A DNA stretch of 64,000 bases from Pterois miles. Taxonomy: Eukaryota > Chordata > Actinopteri > Perciformes > Scorpaenidae. Numbering within the stretch: position 1 is the first letter of the stretch; every line of letters begins with the position of its first letter. This document shows positions 12,631 through 25,100 of this stretch, piece by piece. The DNA is taken from positions 21,941,501-22,005,500 of the forward strand of contig CAMQGK010000634.1 of assembly GCA_947000775.1 (NCBI GenBank). Reading direction: 5' to 3'. The notes below the pieces were generated by a model. That model ran no database searches and was not told where the DNA came from. It saw only the letters and a list, made by a program, of their open reading frames with translations. The translations under genes and the position numbers were made by a program.

Positions 12631-13063
12631 AGGGCTGCGCATTCCAAGCAAAATTACTATTTGAAAATGACTTATCATTCAATTGTTATTCAAAAATTGT
12701 GATGACTGGGGGGGAAATGACGTAGCATGTAACATTTTCCCATCTAACGCTGTGGATTAAGAGTTTATTTCAGCTATGTTGTTGGAACAGTTGAAGGGGC
12801 CGGTGGAAAGACAAATGGTTTTGGCGAGTTTTATTTTACTTTCTGTCGGGTTTGAATGATGATATGCTCCTCTGCTTGAACAGCTGATCTGCTTGCTGAA
12901 ACTCAAACTGAAAGTGCCACGCATTTAATGTTACTACTACTTAACAGTTAATACGAGGGAAGTATACAGTATATGTTTTAAGACGGGATGAATAGTCGCA
13001 TAAAATGTTTGATTTTTTTATCACTTAACGACAGTTTGAAAACTCAAATCATGATCCATCCCT
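12631..13063. mobile_element. hAT-like MITE relic downstream of mga
   Basis: The block opens with TAGGGCTGCGCATTCC and closes with GATCCATCCCTAAT, the head and tail style of teleost hAT-type miniature elements. The terminal repeats are imperfect and it has no coding capacity. It sits between the two candidate mga poly(A) sites. Confidence 0.5.
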
Positions 13064-13242
13064 AATATGAACCTGATGTGTCGCAAACAATCAAGATAAA
13101 TGCTATTAGCCATATATTGTATGTATGAAAATAACCTCTGTAAATACTGTATTTGTTTTTTAATCACAATATGTTTGGTTTGTGGATGGTTTTGAAACAC
13201 TGGTTGTTCCTCATTAACTTTAGTTCAGTTGAAGATGTGAAA

Positions 13243-13270
13243 AATAAATGTGGCCTTTAAAATCAATAAA
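13243..13270 (+). terminator. candidate distal poly(A) signals
   Basis: Two AATAAA hexamers, at 13243-13248 and 13265-13270, could end a long mga 3' UTR. They could equally be chance in A/T-rich DNA. Confidence 0.35.
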
Positions 13271-13759
13271 AACAACATGCATTTATTATGGCACTCTTCA
13301 GTCTCTCAAAAACACATTTTGTATTAGTTTCATATTTTTTAGACACTGAATTTATCTGTTTTTGTTTAAATGGAAAAACATTGTCTAGAGGAAAAAGCGC
13401 TTGTACCATGAAGTTAATTACCTAATTGTTTTAAAAAGCTCATTATAAAAACACTGAATTTTATAATGCAGTTTTCTGTTTATTTCAAGTAATAATCATA
13501 TAATAAAGTTAATTTGTAGAGCACTTTTCAAGCACAAAGTGCTTTCCAAGTAAAAACACAACATAGACAGCAGAATAAAATGAACCATAAATAATGAAAT
13601 AAAAGATAAAGAAACATACGTATACATATATAATTATATTGCACATACAGTACATACGCATATACATTAGCACACAAACATACAAAAGACTAATTGAGCT
13701 GATTGGAAAAGCCATTCTATAAAAATACTAATACCAGTAATACTGCATACACATTTTAA

Positions 13760-14080
13760 TAGGGTTTTCAGGTAATTACTGTATCCTTGATTAACTTGAT
13801 TAGATGTTTAGTCTTTAAAATGTCACTAAATGGTGAAAAATGTCAATCATTGTTTCCCATTGCCCAAGACGACGTCCTCAAATGTCTTCTTTTGTTCACA
13901 AGTCGAGGACATTCAGTTTACTGTCATAGAGGAGGAAAGAAACCAGAAAATGAGCTGAAATCAGAGAATTTTGACCTTTTTTTTCTTAAATAAATACTAA
14001 AACCGATTAGTCTATTACCAGAATAGTTGGGTTAATCTTAATATTTGACAATTAACTGAGTAATCGTTGCAGCTCTACAT
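13760..14080. mobile_element. MITE remnant related to the 45.8-46.5 kb copy
   Basis: Contains CCTCAAATGTCTTCTTTTGT and ends AGTAATCGTTGCAGCTCTA, matching the middle and end of the element at about 45849-46460. The 5' portion is unclear. Confidence 0.5.
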
Positions 14081-14439
14081 TTTAAACTGATCCCATCTTC
14101 AGTAATTCCTACCCAAAACAACAATAAATAGGGGCTTATCATGTGAGCAGAACACACTCAATAGAACATATCAGTAGCCTGTTGTAGTGTTATCATGGCA
14201 GCACAGCACAGGAACCTGTCCTGACATGTCTGATGTGATGAAGTACACCATTTTCTTGTTTTTTCTTTACAATCTCATATCTTGACACTTTGGCAATATT
14301 GACCTTGTAACAGTCATGCCAATATATTGTATGTTACTGAATTGGTTGAATGTGAAGAGCATCACAGAAAGGTGACAAATATTTATTTAAGTATCATTAT
14401 TATTATTTTACCTTCTTTTGACAATGGTAGTCATGAAAG

Positions 14440-14562
14440 GCATAGATAGCGGGGATGACGTGCAGTAAAGGACCACGGGTCAGAGTCAAACACCGAGCCC
14501 ACTGGACTCAGCCTTCGTACATGGGGTGCCCACTTTACCAGGTGAGCTACCAGGGCGCCCCA
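14440..14562 (-). mobile_element. tRNA-derived SINE
   Basis: Read on the minus strand it starts GGGGCGCCCTGGTAGCTCAC and continues CTGGTAAAGTGGGCACCCC. This is a pol III A-box-like head (TAGCTCACCTGGTAAAG), followed by a tRNA-unrelated part ending near GCACGTCATCCCCGC. The B-box region is degraded, so this is a SINE relic rather than a functional tRNA gene. Confidence 0.65.
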
Positions 14563-14796
14563 CCAATCTTATTTTCAATGTCATATTATTCAAGTTAAGC
14601 TAAGGTGTTTCCTAATTATAACTTCAACTACACTGTGTGGTTACTCTTAATGTTTGTTTTTTTTATATATATCTGTCAAAGTTAATGTTTAATGCAACTA
14701 GTTTCAGGTGGAAAGCTGGATTGAAGGTACTGGCACAAAGCAGCCTGTTTGTCCAACACACCATTTCTATTGATCAGAGATAAATACTTGATTGAT

Positions 14797-14927
14797 ATTT
14801 ATCCTTTTGTCCTCATACTCACTTCATTTTAAACATTATATATATATATATAGATATAGATAATATATATATATCCCCGGAGGGATATTTATATATATTT
14901 ATAAATACAGTATATAATAATACCCGG

Positions 14928-14986
<59 letters not shown>

Positions 14987-15026
14987 ATGTTTAAAATGAA
15001 GTCAACATGAGGACAAAAGCATAAAT
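14797..15026. repeat. AT-rich long inverted repeat with (TA)n core
   Basis: The left arm (14797-~14850) and the reverse complement of the right arm (~14975-15026) share ATTTATCCTTTTGTCCTCAT (one mismatch) and then ACTTCATTTTAAACATTA, running into alternating TA. The interior has a second (TA)n run of about 50 bases (14931-14982) and two copies of a CCGGAGGGATAT motif. The structure is cruciform-prone and is probably a fold-back element or a microsatellite-expanded palindrome. Confidence 0.75.
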
Positions 15027-15099
15027 AATGTTGGTTTAGATTGTTTTACATTAATAGGAAGTAACTATTAATGTTGGTTTAACAGCTGTTTCTCTACAA

Positions 15100-15200
15100 T
15101 GATTGTGATTGGTCTGCGTCATCTCGGGGCGTGGCCTATTTTACAGGAAGTCTCGGGGAGCAGCACGTGGTTCTTTCAATGCAAATGACGTCTTACATGT
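15100..15200 (+). promoter_or_regulatory. promoter-like motif cluster upstream of mapkbp1
   Basis: Within about 90 bases are an inverted CCAAT (GATTGG, 15107-15112), a GGGGCGTGGC KLF/Sp-like box (15126-15135), a CACGTG E-box (15164-15169), an ATGCAAAT octamer (15179-15186) and an overlapping TGACGTC CRE-like site (15186-15192). It lies about 830 bases upstream of the mapkbp1 ATG. Function is inferred from motif density only. Confidence 0.35.
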
Positions 15201-15699
15201 CAAACAAGCAGAATTCAGATAATGTTAATCTCATTATAATCTCATTGATTTATGATCATGAATGTATCGAAGATAAAGCAGGAACAGCGCGGGAAACTGT
15301 GACTTTTACTGCGTTAGAATGAAAACATTTAAAATCTCAGGTTGATATAGGCTATACAGCATCAACATCTTTGGTGGATTTAATGATTCATCATCCCATG
15401 CTGAAAGAAAAGTTTATAAAAGAAGAAATGGACCATTATGCATGTAAAGATAAGTTGTATGGTCCAATCGGGAGACAAACAAAGTGCTGTTTGGTACACA
15501 AACATCCGCCATGCAGCTTTACGACTGCCCACGGTCTCTCTCTCTCTCTCTCTTTCTCTCTGTGTAATCCTATTAAATCAATTAGGTACAGCAGCAACAA
15601 AAGCAATCATTGATGTAATCATGAGACCGGTTCAGGTTGAGATTAATCTAGTGATGTCATGCAGGCAAACAGCTGAGCAGTCGGTGCAGATCGCAGTCC

Positions 15700-15839
15700 A
15701 GAGGTGCTGAGAGCTCTGCGGGATGTGAAGCGACAGAAGCCAGCAGCAGAGAGGAGAGGAGCGCAGTAAACCCACTCAGGAGATTAGCGTCCACATGTCC
15801 CGGCAGCAGGAACACTGTCCGACTTTGTAAACCTCTCCA

Positions 15840-15911
<72 letters not shown>

Positions 15912-16019
15912 TGGGAGGAGCATTACAGGCTTCTCATTCACGTCTTCGTCAGCCCTCCGTGCTCACACGCACACTGTGCTGGATGATCAGCAGATCTCCG
16001 ATCAGAGCCACCAGACAAC
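15700..16019 (+). other. mapkbp1: probable mapkbp1 5' UTR / proximal promoter
   Basis: A G/C- and purine-rich stretch precedes the mapkbp1 ATG and contains a (GT)n microsatellite at 15842-15910. The transcription start is not defined by any clear TATA box or initiator, so the UTR boundary is uncertain. Confidence 0.4.
15842..15910 (+). repeat. (GT)~34 microsatellite just upstream of the mapkbp1 start
   Basis: About 69 bases of uninterrupted GT. It lies 110 bases before the mapkbp1 ATG, so it is either in the 5' UTR or the core promoter. The Cys-Val ORFs it creates in both frames are artefacts. Confidence 0.97.
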
Positions 16020-16121
16020 ATGCCAGGAGATGCGTTCACGATCAAAACTCGCATCAGGAATTTGCTGCGCTCTCCATCAACCAAGCACAAGAAGAACAAG
16101 ACAGAGAGTCTCACCAGCAAG
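16020..16121 (+). CDS. mapkbp1: mapkbp1 first coding exon
   Basis: Encodes MPGDAFTIKTRIRNLLRSPS and a Lys-rich continuation, matching the basic N-terminal leader of vertebrate MAPKBP1 (an IKNLLRSPS-type motif). The exon ends in phase 0 at AAG|gtattt. The ATG has an upstream ACAACATGC context. No in-frame upstream ATG with family similarity was seen. A 2.7-kb intron follows. Confidence 0.88.
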
Positions 16122-19100
16122 GTATTTCTTCATCCTCATATATTCAGAGTAGAACAGCTTTAGTGTCTGAGTAAAAACACAGCAGGTTACCCTGCTATTT
16201 GTAGTCTAGCAGAAATCCCTCATATTTTGCAGTGATTATTTATGTAACAATATTTATTACGCTTTTAAACACAGACAAATCCAACAACATACCAGTGGCC
16301 ACAGATCCCTGACACATGATATACATACAGCACGTAATATACTCAGAAGAGATGATTGCACACAATCACATAAATATGTAGTGGAAAATATAGCATCTAT
16401 GTATGTATATGTAGGATAAGGAGGTGCTCAGTCTGTTACAGTTGATTACAACAGACAGTGATTAAACAACAAAATATTTTAAGAAAAATAAGAAAGCAAA
16501 ATAGGTCAATAAAGAAATATCTCACCTTACAACCCAAAAATATCACTTTGCAGATTTTCAATATTGCAATAACAGACCCTTTAGGACATATTAGTAAGTC
16601 TTTTATCAGCATATTTAAAAAAGGATGTCCAAGTCTTAAAGAAATCACCCACTTTGCATTTAAATTTGTATGTTAGATACTCCAGTGTTATTAGCTCAAA
16701 TATAAGTTTATGCTTCCCCACAACTGTTGGTGGTTTATCATCGATCCAGCTAAGCAATATATTTTTCAAGGTTCAAAGTCAAGGTGAACAATTTTAACGC
16801 AGTACTCCTCAATATGGATACACTACCATATACTGTATTTGCAGTGATTATTGATCCAAACATCATAAAAAGGGCAGGAAAAGGTGCTACTCTAATAATA
16901 ATAATAATAATAACAGGGCACCCTTTATAATTAGGCTTTATAAGTTGTAACTAATGTCAATAAATCATTCACTAATGCTTTATAGATTAGTTATAAGTCA
17001 TTAAAGATAACCTTTGGGTGGCCAGACTGAAATTATATTTATTATCAACTTTATTAAGCATTTCTTAATTACATTTTCACAACCTGGCAACGTGGGCTTA
17101 ACGACTTTAAAAATATATCAATATGCAGTAGTTTTTGACTGTTATTGCAATCACAATATGATTTGCAATATTAGGCAGGGAATGATCATTTCTAACATGA
17201 TTATTCTCATTTTCACTGAAAAAACATATTATAATGATTCTGACATGATTTTTGTGGGGATCTGTACCAAAAAAAGATGTTAGAATATGATGTGTAGGCC
17301 AGGCCATCTCTGCAGATCCATAATATTTAATTTAAAATGGTGTTTTGACATGAATTCAGCCTTGCACCTCCTGTGATTTGAAAATTGCAGCAGGCCATAG
17401 TGTGATTTGATGAAAATGTGATTAATAGTGTCGCCCCACTGGCAACCCTAAATATGTACTTATGAATGGTTTATAACTTGTCTATTAAGACTAGTAACTA
17501 TTAATAAAGCCATTGGTTACATCTTATAATTAAAGGGGCCTTATTAGAAAGCAATATTCTTACTGCTACTGTTTCTGCTTTCATGCTTTTTATTATTCAC
17601 TATTAATATTTCATATATGTTAGTAGGACGCCATAGACTCAGGTACAATCGTGTCACTCCCAACTAATTGATGACACTTAACAGCTGCTTTATAATTCCC
17701 CAGACAGACAGACGGGATGTCTTGCCAAGCCTTCTGTCACATCTTCTGTTTAATGACTAGGCTACACCTGATCTGTTACATTGTGTTTTTACAACCCTTA
17801 CACCCAAAAGATGAAATAATATTACTTAAAATATATTTTGATTTCAAGCTTATCGTTTGCTTATGGAAACCCTGCTGCACATGAGCCCTGTCAATGGAAG
17901 ACACAATAGCTTTCTCACAGAGAAAATATGTATCTAAAAATCTGTATTATTTTGACTTACTGCAGTGAGATGCAATAAAATGAACTCAGATCTGTTAGTT
18001 ATTTAATATACAAGATTACAGAAGGCACATCATGCATTCTCGGTATACATAATCCCACAAATATTCCTCCAAATCGATGAAAACTCCTGAAAATCCTCCT
18101 CTTCTGTGCTTGGAAATGTTTATTTTTTTTTTTAAGTGGAACCCCCTAACGTCACACAGTGGAACGGCAGTGTTCGAGTTCATGCCTCCTGAAGCTCTCA
18201 ACTTTTATTTAAGAGAAGCACCTTTTCAGTTTTATATAGTTTGGAGGCCTTTTAAACCTTGCTTAGGACCCGATTGTTTACAAACAATAACAGCAGGGCT
18301 CTGTGGTCTGGCGTGGGGACAGTAGATGCTTTATTGTCAATGCCTTGTGTTTGTACATTCCTGTTTTGTGATGCCATTAGCTTTTTCATCTGTCACATCT
18401 GGCATGCACTATAAACCTATCGATATTTAAATAGAATACATAAGCTTGAAATAAGATCCTGAAAACAAATGAATAAAACAAACTATTAAATAATAAATAA
18501 ATAAATAATGTTAGAGCTGGCCACTGTCACACATTGAAATGATCCCATTCTGGGGAGTTTTTTTGTATCTTAAAAGTGACATAAAAGTCAGTGTTTTGGA
18601 GCTATAGCAGCAGATCTCCTTTAAACTATCTGAACTCAAGTGGACACGTTAGTTAAGCCACCATCCTCACACGTTACAACCAAACCAGTCTGTTTCTGTC
18701 TTCGATTCATTGACGAGGGTGCTTAGTTACATCACTGCTGCTTCAGTATTTATCCCTCTGTCAACCAACTCTACTTTCACTGCTCTGTGTGATTAAATAA
18801 AAAAAAAAAAACTTCTTTGGGTCTCTCCAGGTGACTTTGGAGAAGGTGTTAGGAATCACTGCTTCAGGAAACAGCGGTCTGGCTTGTGACCCCCGATCTG
18901 GACGAGTTGCCTATCCTGCAGGGTAAGAGGAGACAGAGAGAGAGATCATTTCTGCATCCTTATCTCAACATCTGACCTTTGACTTATCAACATGCTTTCT
19001 TATCATATCTACCTCACACAGGCATTTAGTGTGCAAATTTCTGTGTTTTATCTCTGCGCTATCTCAGAGGAACTGAGGAGGAGAGCTTTCTCATCAGAGA

Positions 19101-22100
19101 AACTCCAAAGCTTCTTTTTATCCTATCCTCAGGGAGGCTTCCTTTGACTCCCTCAGTGATGTAAAGAGCATTGTGTGTAGTATTATTAATTCCATGCAAA
19201 CAGTGACATTGGCTGTGTGTGACTTGCTCAGTGCAGAAGAAAGAGAAATGCGAGCTGCAGGTTTGGAGGATTTAGATCTACAGTGGTGATGCTCTGGGTC
19301 TCAGCTGCTGCACCATCAGGGTGAAAGCAGACTGTAAAAACAAGCACAATGGGCTGCAACAGAAACACTGAGCCTCCTTTGTGTTGCTCTCAAATCTTCT
19401 GACAAAGCTGTATTAATACTAAGAAGGTCAGTGACTGTTTACCATATTGTTGTCTCACTGTGCAGCAACGTCCGTATGTGCGTGTCTTTTTAGCAAGCTT
19501 TGTACTTCCCAAATTGTGCAGTCTGGCAACCCACCTGCTGTCTCAGTGTAAATCTGCACAGACTGTGTTACCAGGAATACAGTTTCCTGGCACCCAGCTA
19601 AATACAGTACCTGGCAGCTTAACAGGTGCTCTCAAACAGGTTGTTTGAGGACGGTTCACTAGCAGGAATCAATGTGGTTACGGCAGGATTATTTGATATA
19701 ATATGCAAAAGAATTGCATAAAAAAGTGGATGAATCAGAGTGGGTAGTCTAAATATAAAACACATCATAAAGTCAGACAGGACTTGTATTTTGAAGCTTT
19801 CAAATCACCAGTGCAAACACTGATACAATGGTAGGTTAGGTTAATAATCTGCTTATTGCCAAGGTGAGTTTAGTTCCTACTTTCTCTGTAGTTTTATTTT
19901 ATATTTCAGCCTTAAAATATTAGTTTCACATGAGGGAATATACCTAGAAGACACCACTCTCATGTGTGCACGGTAAATGAACCATTACGCTATCGCCGGA
20001 AACCGATTAGCTTAGCTTTAGCTTAAAGACGATGGCTAAACCGGGACACGGCTAGCCTGTCTTTATTGAATGGTAGTTTATTAAATGCACCTACCAGCTC
20101 CTCCAACTCTAACAAATTAACACGTCTTATCGATTGTAATTTCATTATTTGTGTAGTGTTATGTGACTTCTGTTAACTTTAGACAGCCACGCTATCTGTT
20201 TCCGGTCTTTATGCTAACTAAGCTAACAGGTGTTGCGCTAAACTCTGTCCCCCCCGTCGAATAGTGTTTCCGTCCTGTTAAAGAGATAACGCCCCCCCAA
20301 CACATATCGACGGGAAACAGCACTTACCACAACACCGACTTTAGCGTCGTAATATTTAGCGTTAGCTATCGCACATACATGTCAGTCTTCTCATCTAGCT
20401 AGCTATGCTAACTCTCGACAAGAAAGACTAAGCAGCGTGTCTCCTAAAACGTCAAATTATTCCTTTAAAACGTGTAATAATTTCATATTTTTGCTGTAAT
20501 GTGGTCGCAGACAGTTCTGGTCTTTCTGCTGCTTATTTTACAGTTCAGAAATGCTTCAACATTTCGTATAGTGTAACAGTAAATGCATTAATGAGTACAG
20601 TGTTATTTAATTTCTTGAGAAAAACAGGTCACAGAATGAAGTTGAATTACGGATCAACTAAGATTGTACTTGAAGGCTTACTTCTGTACATATTAGTTGC
20701 TATTAGAGTAATGCTATATGGATTCCTGTGTTACATCAGCGCTTACATGTTTACAAGGTCATGGTTGATACACAGTAAGTATGTTAAGCAATGCCCCAAG
20801 TATGCAATGTGAAAAGAGAGTTCAATTATTCCTTGACATGAAAATGTGTTATTTTCCTCTCAGCCATGGACAAGTGTGATGGACAACACTTGAGAGTTCA
20901 GTACAAGGACTTCAGTACAAAGAATACAAACCAAACACAAGTTTTTAAACGTTTCAAATGCATTATGGTATTATGTCATAGAGTGAAAGCTCATATTGTG
21001 ACTTCTGATTATATTTTTCCCGGTGTAGGTGTGTGGTAGTTCTGTTGAACCCGAAAAAGAAGAGACAGCACCACATTATAAACACATCAAGGTGAGTTGA
21101 GCACAAATATCATCTGCATTTAAACGGGGACGGCGTTAAACTGTCAAAACTTGAGTCACGCTGAACTGACTTTCCCTTATTTCTCTCACTTTTCACAGAA
21201 AGACCATCACCGCTTTGTCCTTCTCCCCCGATGGCAAGTACTTGGTCACAGGAGAGGTGAGTCTCATGTTTGGCTCTCTCATCTGTTTGTCACAATAAGT
21301 CACCATCTTGCAGGCTGCAGCAGACCACAGCTTAAGGAGTAAACATGTTTCATTGAGAATATCCCAGCTGGATGTAGGCTTACAGGCATTTTATTAACAA
21401 TGATCATGCAGATCTTATTTTGAAAGGGTCCAAAACTGAGCATCTGCAGTTATGTTGTAGTTACAGTGTTTGCCTACACACAACACATTATCTTAAGCCG
21501 CTCCAGCCAATCAAAGCCGATTAAAGACTTCTGCGTGTCACTGGATGAGTGCGCAGTAGTTGCCATGTCAGCGGAGACCAAAGTTCAAAAGACAAAAGCG
21601 ATGAGGATCGGCTGTTTAGGTGTCATTTAAAAGGAACTAAATACCAAATTTTCTGAACTGCCACTGCGCAGTATTTGATTTTTTTGTATGAAGTTATTTC
21701 CTAAAAGCCTTGAAAGAGGAGAAGATATTCCTGAGTGAATTAGACTCCTTGCATATATTTTTTTATACGTCTCTCTTTCTGTCTCCTTTGTAAGCAGCTC
21801 AGTCTTTAGTTGAATGTCATCCACATTCACCGTCCTTCAGGCCGCTTTTCCTCTCACCTATTAACTCTGACCTTTGAAAGGTTGCTCTGCTGTACTAAAA
21901 TAAGAGGTCACGCAAATAGCCTGCTGACCCTTTGATCCCTGAGAGAGAATAATGTGAGGAGGTCTAAGGACAAGTAAGTGTATACAGTGAGCAGAGGTCA
22001 TAGGGCTATAATCTCCCAGAGAGCTGGATAGACTGGACTGACATGTGACTACTATGTGTTATAAAGTGGATTGAAAGACTGGAGACAAAAAAACAAACAC

Positions 22101-25100
22101 AATATCGCACTTAGACACAGGAAGGAGCCCTTTCTTTATTAACAAATCTCTCTCTCTTTTTTTCAACTCCTCATTCCTCCTCCACATCCCTCTGTCCCTT
22201 TCACCAGAGCGGTCACCTGCCAGCGGTGAGACTGTGGGACGTGGGAGAAAGGAGACAGGTGGCGGAGCTCCAGCAGCACAAATATGGAGTCTCCTGTGTG
22301 GCTTTCTCCCCCAACGGCAAATACATTGTCAGCGTGGGAAACCAGCATGACATGATGGTCAACGTCTGGGCGTGGAAGGTACGCCTCACAGCCCACAGTC
22401 AGCTCCTGTTGCCAAGGCTAATGTTGCACCATGGAAACACTCAATTGTGTTTGTCATATGGGTGCAAGATAAAAGGCATTTAGCTTCTGCCATTCACATA
22501 GACACTCCTTGTTATGTTAAAGGAACAGGAACATTTTGGGAAATGCACTTATTTTCTCTCAGCAGCTGGTTAGCTTAGCTTAGCATAAAGACTGGAAACA
22601 GTGCGAAATGGCTAGTCTAGCTCTATCCAGACTTTAAGTACATTTTCGCCCTGTTTTCAACTGCAGGAACTTTCCCCTAGAGCTAAGGATCCTTTGAGAA
22701 CTCATGGCATTTCAACCAAGGTCTAAATGAAGTTCCTGTGAAGCTTAAAGGGTACTTTGACCCCCCCAAAAGGCGCTGGTCGGTGTGTAGTACTTTCTGA
22801 AAATACCGTGTCTATTGTGGTGAAGTTTGCAGGGATGACCATTGCTGATTGGTAAAATGCACACAGCGCCACTGCTTCAATGGCTTCAACTCATGTACTG
22901 CTTCATTCATAAAGGAAGTACTCTAGTATTGATTAGGACCACTGTAGGACAACTGGAGAGCATTTCTCTTTGTTTAATAGCATTAAAAGTGAAGTTAAGC
23001 TCTGCTGTCGGCTTCCCGGCTCATTAAAAAAAAAAAAAGACAGAGAAAACCAGAGTGAGATTGCGAGGGCGAACAGTAGCGTTATAAGAGAGAGGCAGCA
23101 CTGTGGTGCTGCGAATGAGTGAAAAAAGTTATTTTCTGATTGTTCATTGTTCATTTTTTCTGACTAAAAGTCACAGGAATTTTGGTGGAAACCAGGCTCC
23201 AGTAGAAAAACAAAATATGCTTCAGCTCACAGAAAGCTATGTTTTTAACATGTATTGTTCGCTTGCAGAAAGATGTAGTTGTGGCGGCCAACAAGGTGTC
23301 CAGTAAGGTGACAGGTGTGTCTTTCTCTGAGGACAGCTCCTACTTTGTCACTGTGGGGAACAGACATGTCAAGTTCTGGTATCTGGACCATTGCAAAGCC
23401 AGCAAGGTAACATATAATGTTGGTGTGTCTTTTATAAAGTTTGTGTCCTTCTTCTACCTTCAGATGAATCTTTTTCTACTAAACAATTTTACACTATATG
23501 AAAAAATGCCTTGTAAATGGTCCAAGCTATAAAAAATATCACAGTTTAGTGGGAGTTTGGTTTTGTCACACTTCCTATTTTATTGTTATTTCATTGTTCC
23601 AGAGCTGAGTATCTTCACATCAGTGCAAGTTGTCTTCACAACACCACAACTTCTTACTGCATAAACAAATAAAGAAACACTCAAATAAGAAATGGAATAT
23701 ATTAATTTGGTAATCCAAGTCACACATTTTATTTTGAAATCTCATTTGGCATGTCTTTGGCAAGTTCTGCTTTTAAAAATGGTGCACAAAAATGCAAACG
23801 TTTCAAAAAAGATGGGGGTGTAATGTCGACATACTTACAGTGGAAACGTGGATAGGGTTCTGCTTTATCCACTTGAATCTGGGCTTTGTCAGCTAACCTT
23901 CACCCCTCTGTGGTATTTAGGCCAGCGCCCCTGTCCCTCTGCTGGGCCGCTCTGCGCTGCTAGGTGAGCTGAGGAACAACTTCTTCTGTGATGTGGCCTG
24001 CGGTCGGGGCTCCACAACTGACTCCACCTTCTGCATCACCTCCTCCGGCCTGCTGTGTGAGTTTAACAGCAAGAGGATGCTGGACAAGTGGGTGGACCTG
24101 CAGGTGAGTGGCTCACAGAAAATATCCAACAGTGGACGAGAAGAGGTTGTTTAGGCTCTTTAGCTACCACTACTTGCAATCTTATATATTATTTACCCTA
24201 TATTGGAGTGATGCAGGGGATATTGATTGAGCTGAGTCATTCTACCTAATGTGGGTGCTCACATTTGTTGCTGTGCTTTAACCACAAAGCACATACCTCA
24301 GCTAGTCTGTCTCTGTCTGAAGGTAAAAAGGTCCACCGACCAGCAGCTCTAAAGCTCACTGTATAGCTTGTTTTTATGCCTCCAGAGGCATTATGTTTTC
24401 AGGTTGTCCATACATACATACTTTTGTACGTACGTCTGTACGTACGTAGGTAATCCACTTGGACTCAAGGATGAACTGATTTGATTTTGATGGTCAAAGA
24501 TCACTGTTACCTCCCCAAATAATGATTAATTAATAATTATAACTAATTATGACAATTTTACACAAACCTCTAATAGGATTAAAGGATGAAGGGATGACAT
24601 TTTGGACAGACATGGATGTAAAGTGCAATTCAGCTGGTTGGTGGAGGCATACAGGCGGTAATTCTCATTTTTAAAAATGACACGTTGTGGTTTTATGGGG
24701 ATTGTTTTTCTTTTTACCTTTTTCACAGAGCCAGGGTAGCTGTTGCCCCTGTTTCTAGTGTTTGTGCCAAGCTAAACTAAAAATCTCCTGCCTGTAGCTT
24801 CATATTATATTATATAGACATAATTATTCATTATGTTATTCATACAGACAGATATTAGAGTGGTATATACTGTATCTTCTTATCAAACCCTTGGCAAGAA
24901 AGTTAATAAGTGTACTTCCTAAATGTTGAAATATTTCTTTAAAGAATAGTGTTTTTGTGTAGATTTTTTGTGCTAATTATGTAGGTTGCAACTCTCTCTT
25001 TGCTTTAGTACTACTTGGAGTTGAAGTCTCTTTTCTACCTTCAGACCAGTCATTTTGCTGCCTAACTGTTCCTTTAAGATCGACAGTAATAAGGGTTGTT

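Larger units (their letters stand above)
13379..15100. other. mga-mapkbp1 intergenic stretch
   Basis: No gene is visible. The stretch holds A/T-rich sequence, a MITE remnant (about 13760-14080), a tRNA-derived SINE (about 14440-14562) and a long AT-rich inverted repeat (14797-15026). Each is listed separately. Confidence 0.6.

Noticed and set aside
14500..14562. Possible tRNA gene
   Set aside because: Only the A-box half is tRNA-like and it continues into SINE sequence.
15657..16174. Cys-Val and His-Thr repeat ORFs
   Set aside because: They are translations of the (GT)n microsatellite; the real coding start is the ATG at 16020.
20501..20812. 103-codon ORF with hydrophobic stretches
   Set aside because: It is in a mapkbp1 intron next to a repeat, has no splice connection and no recognisable domain.
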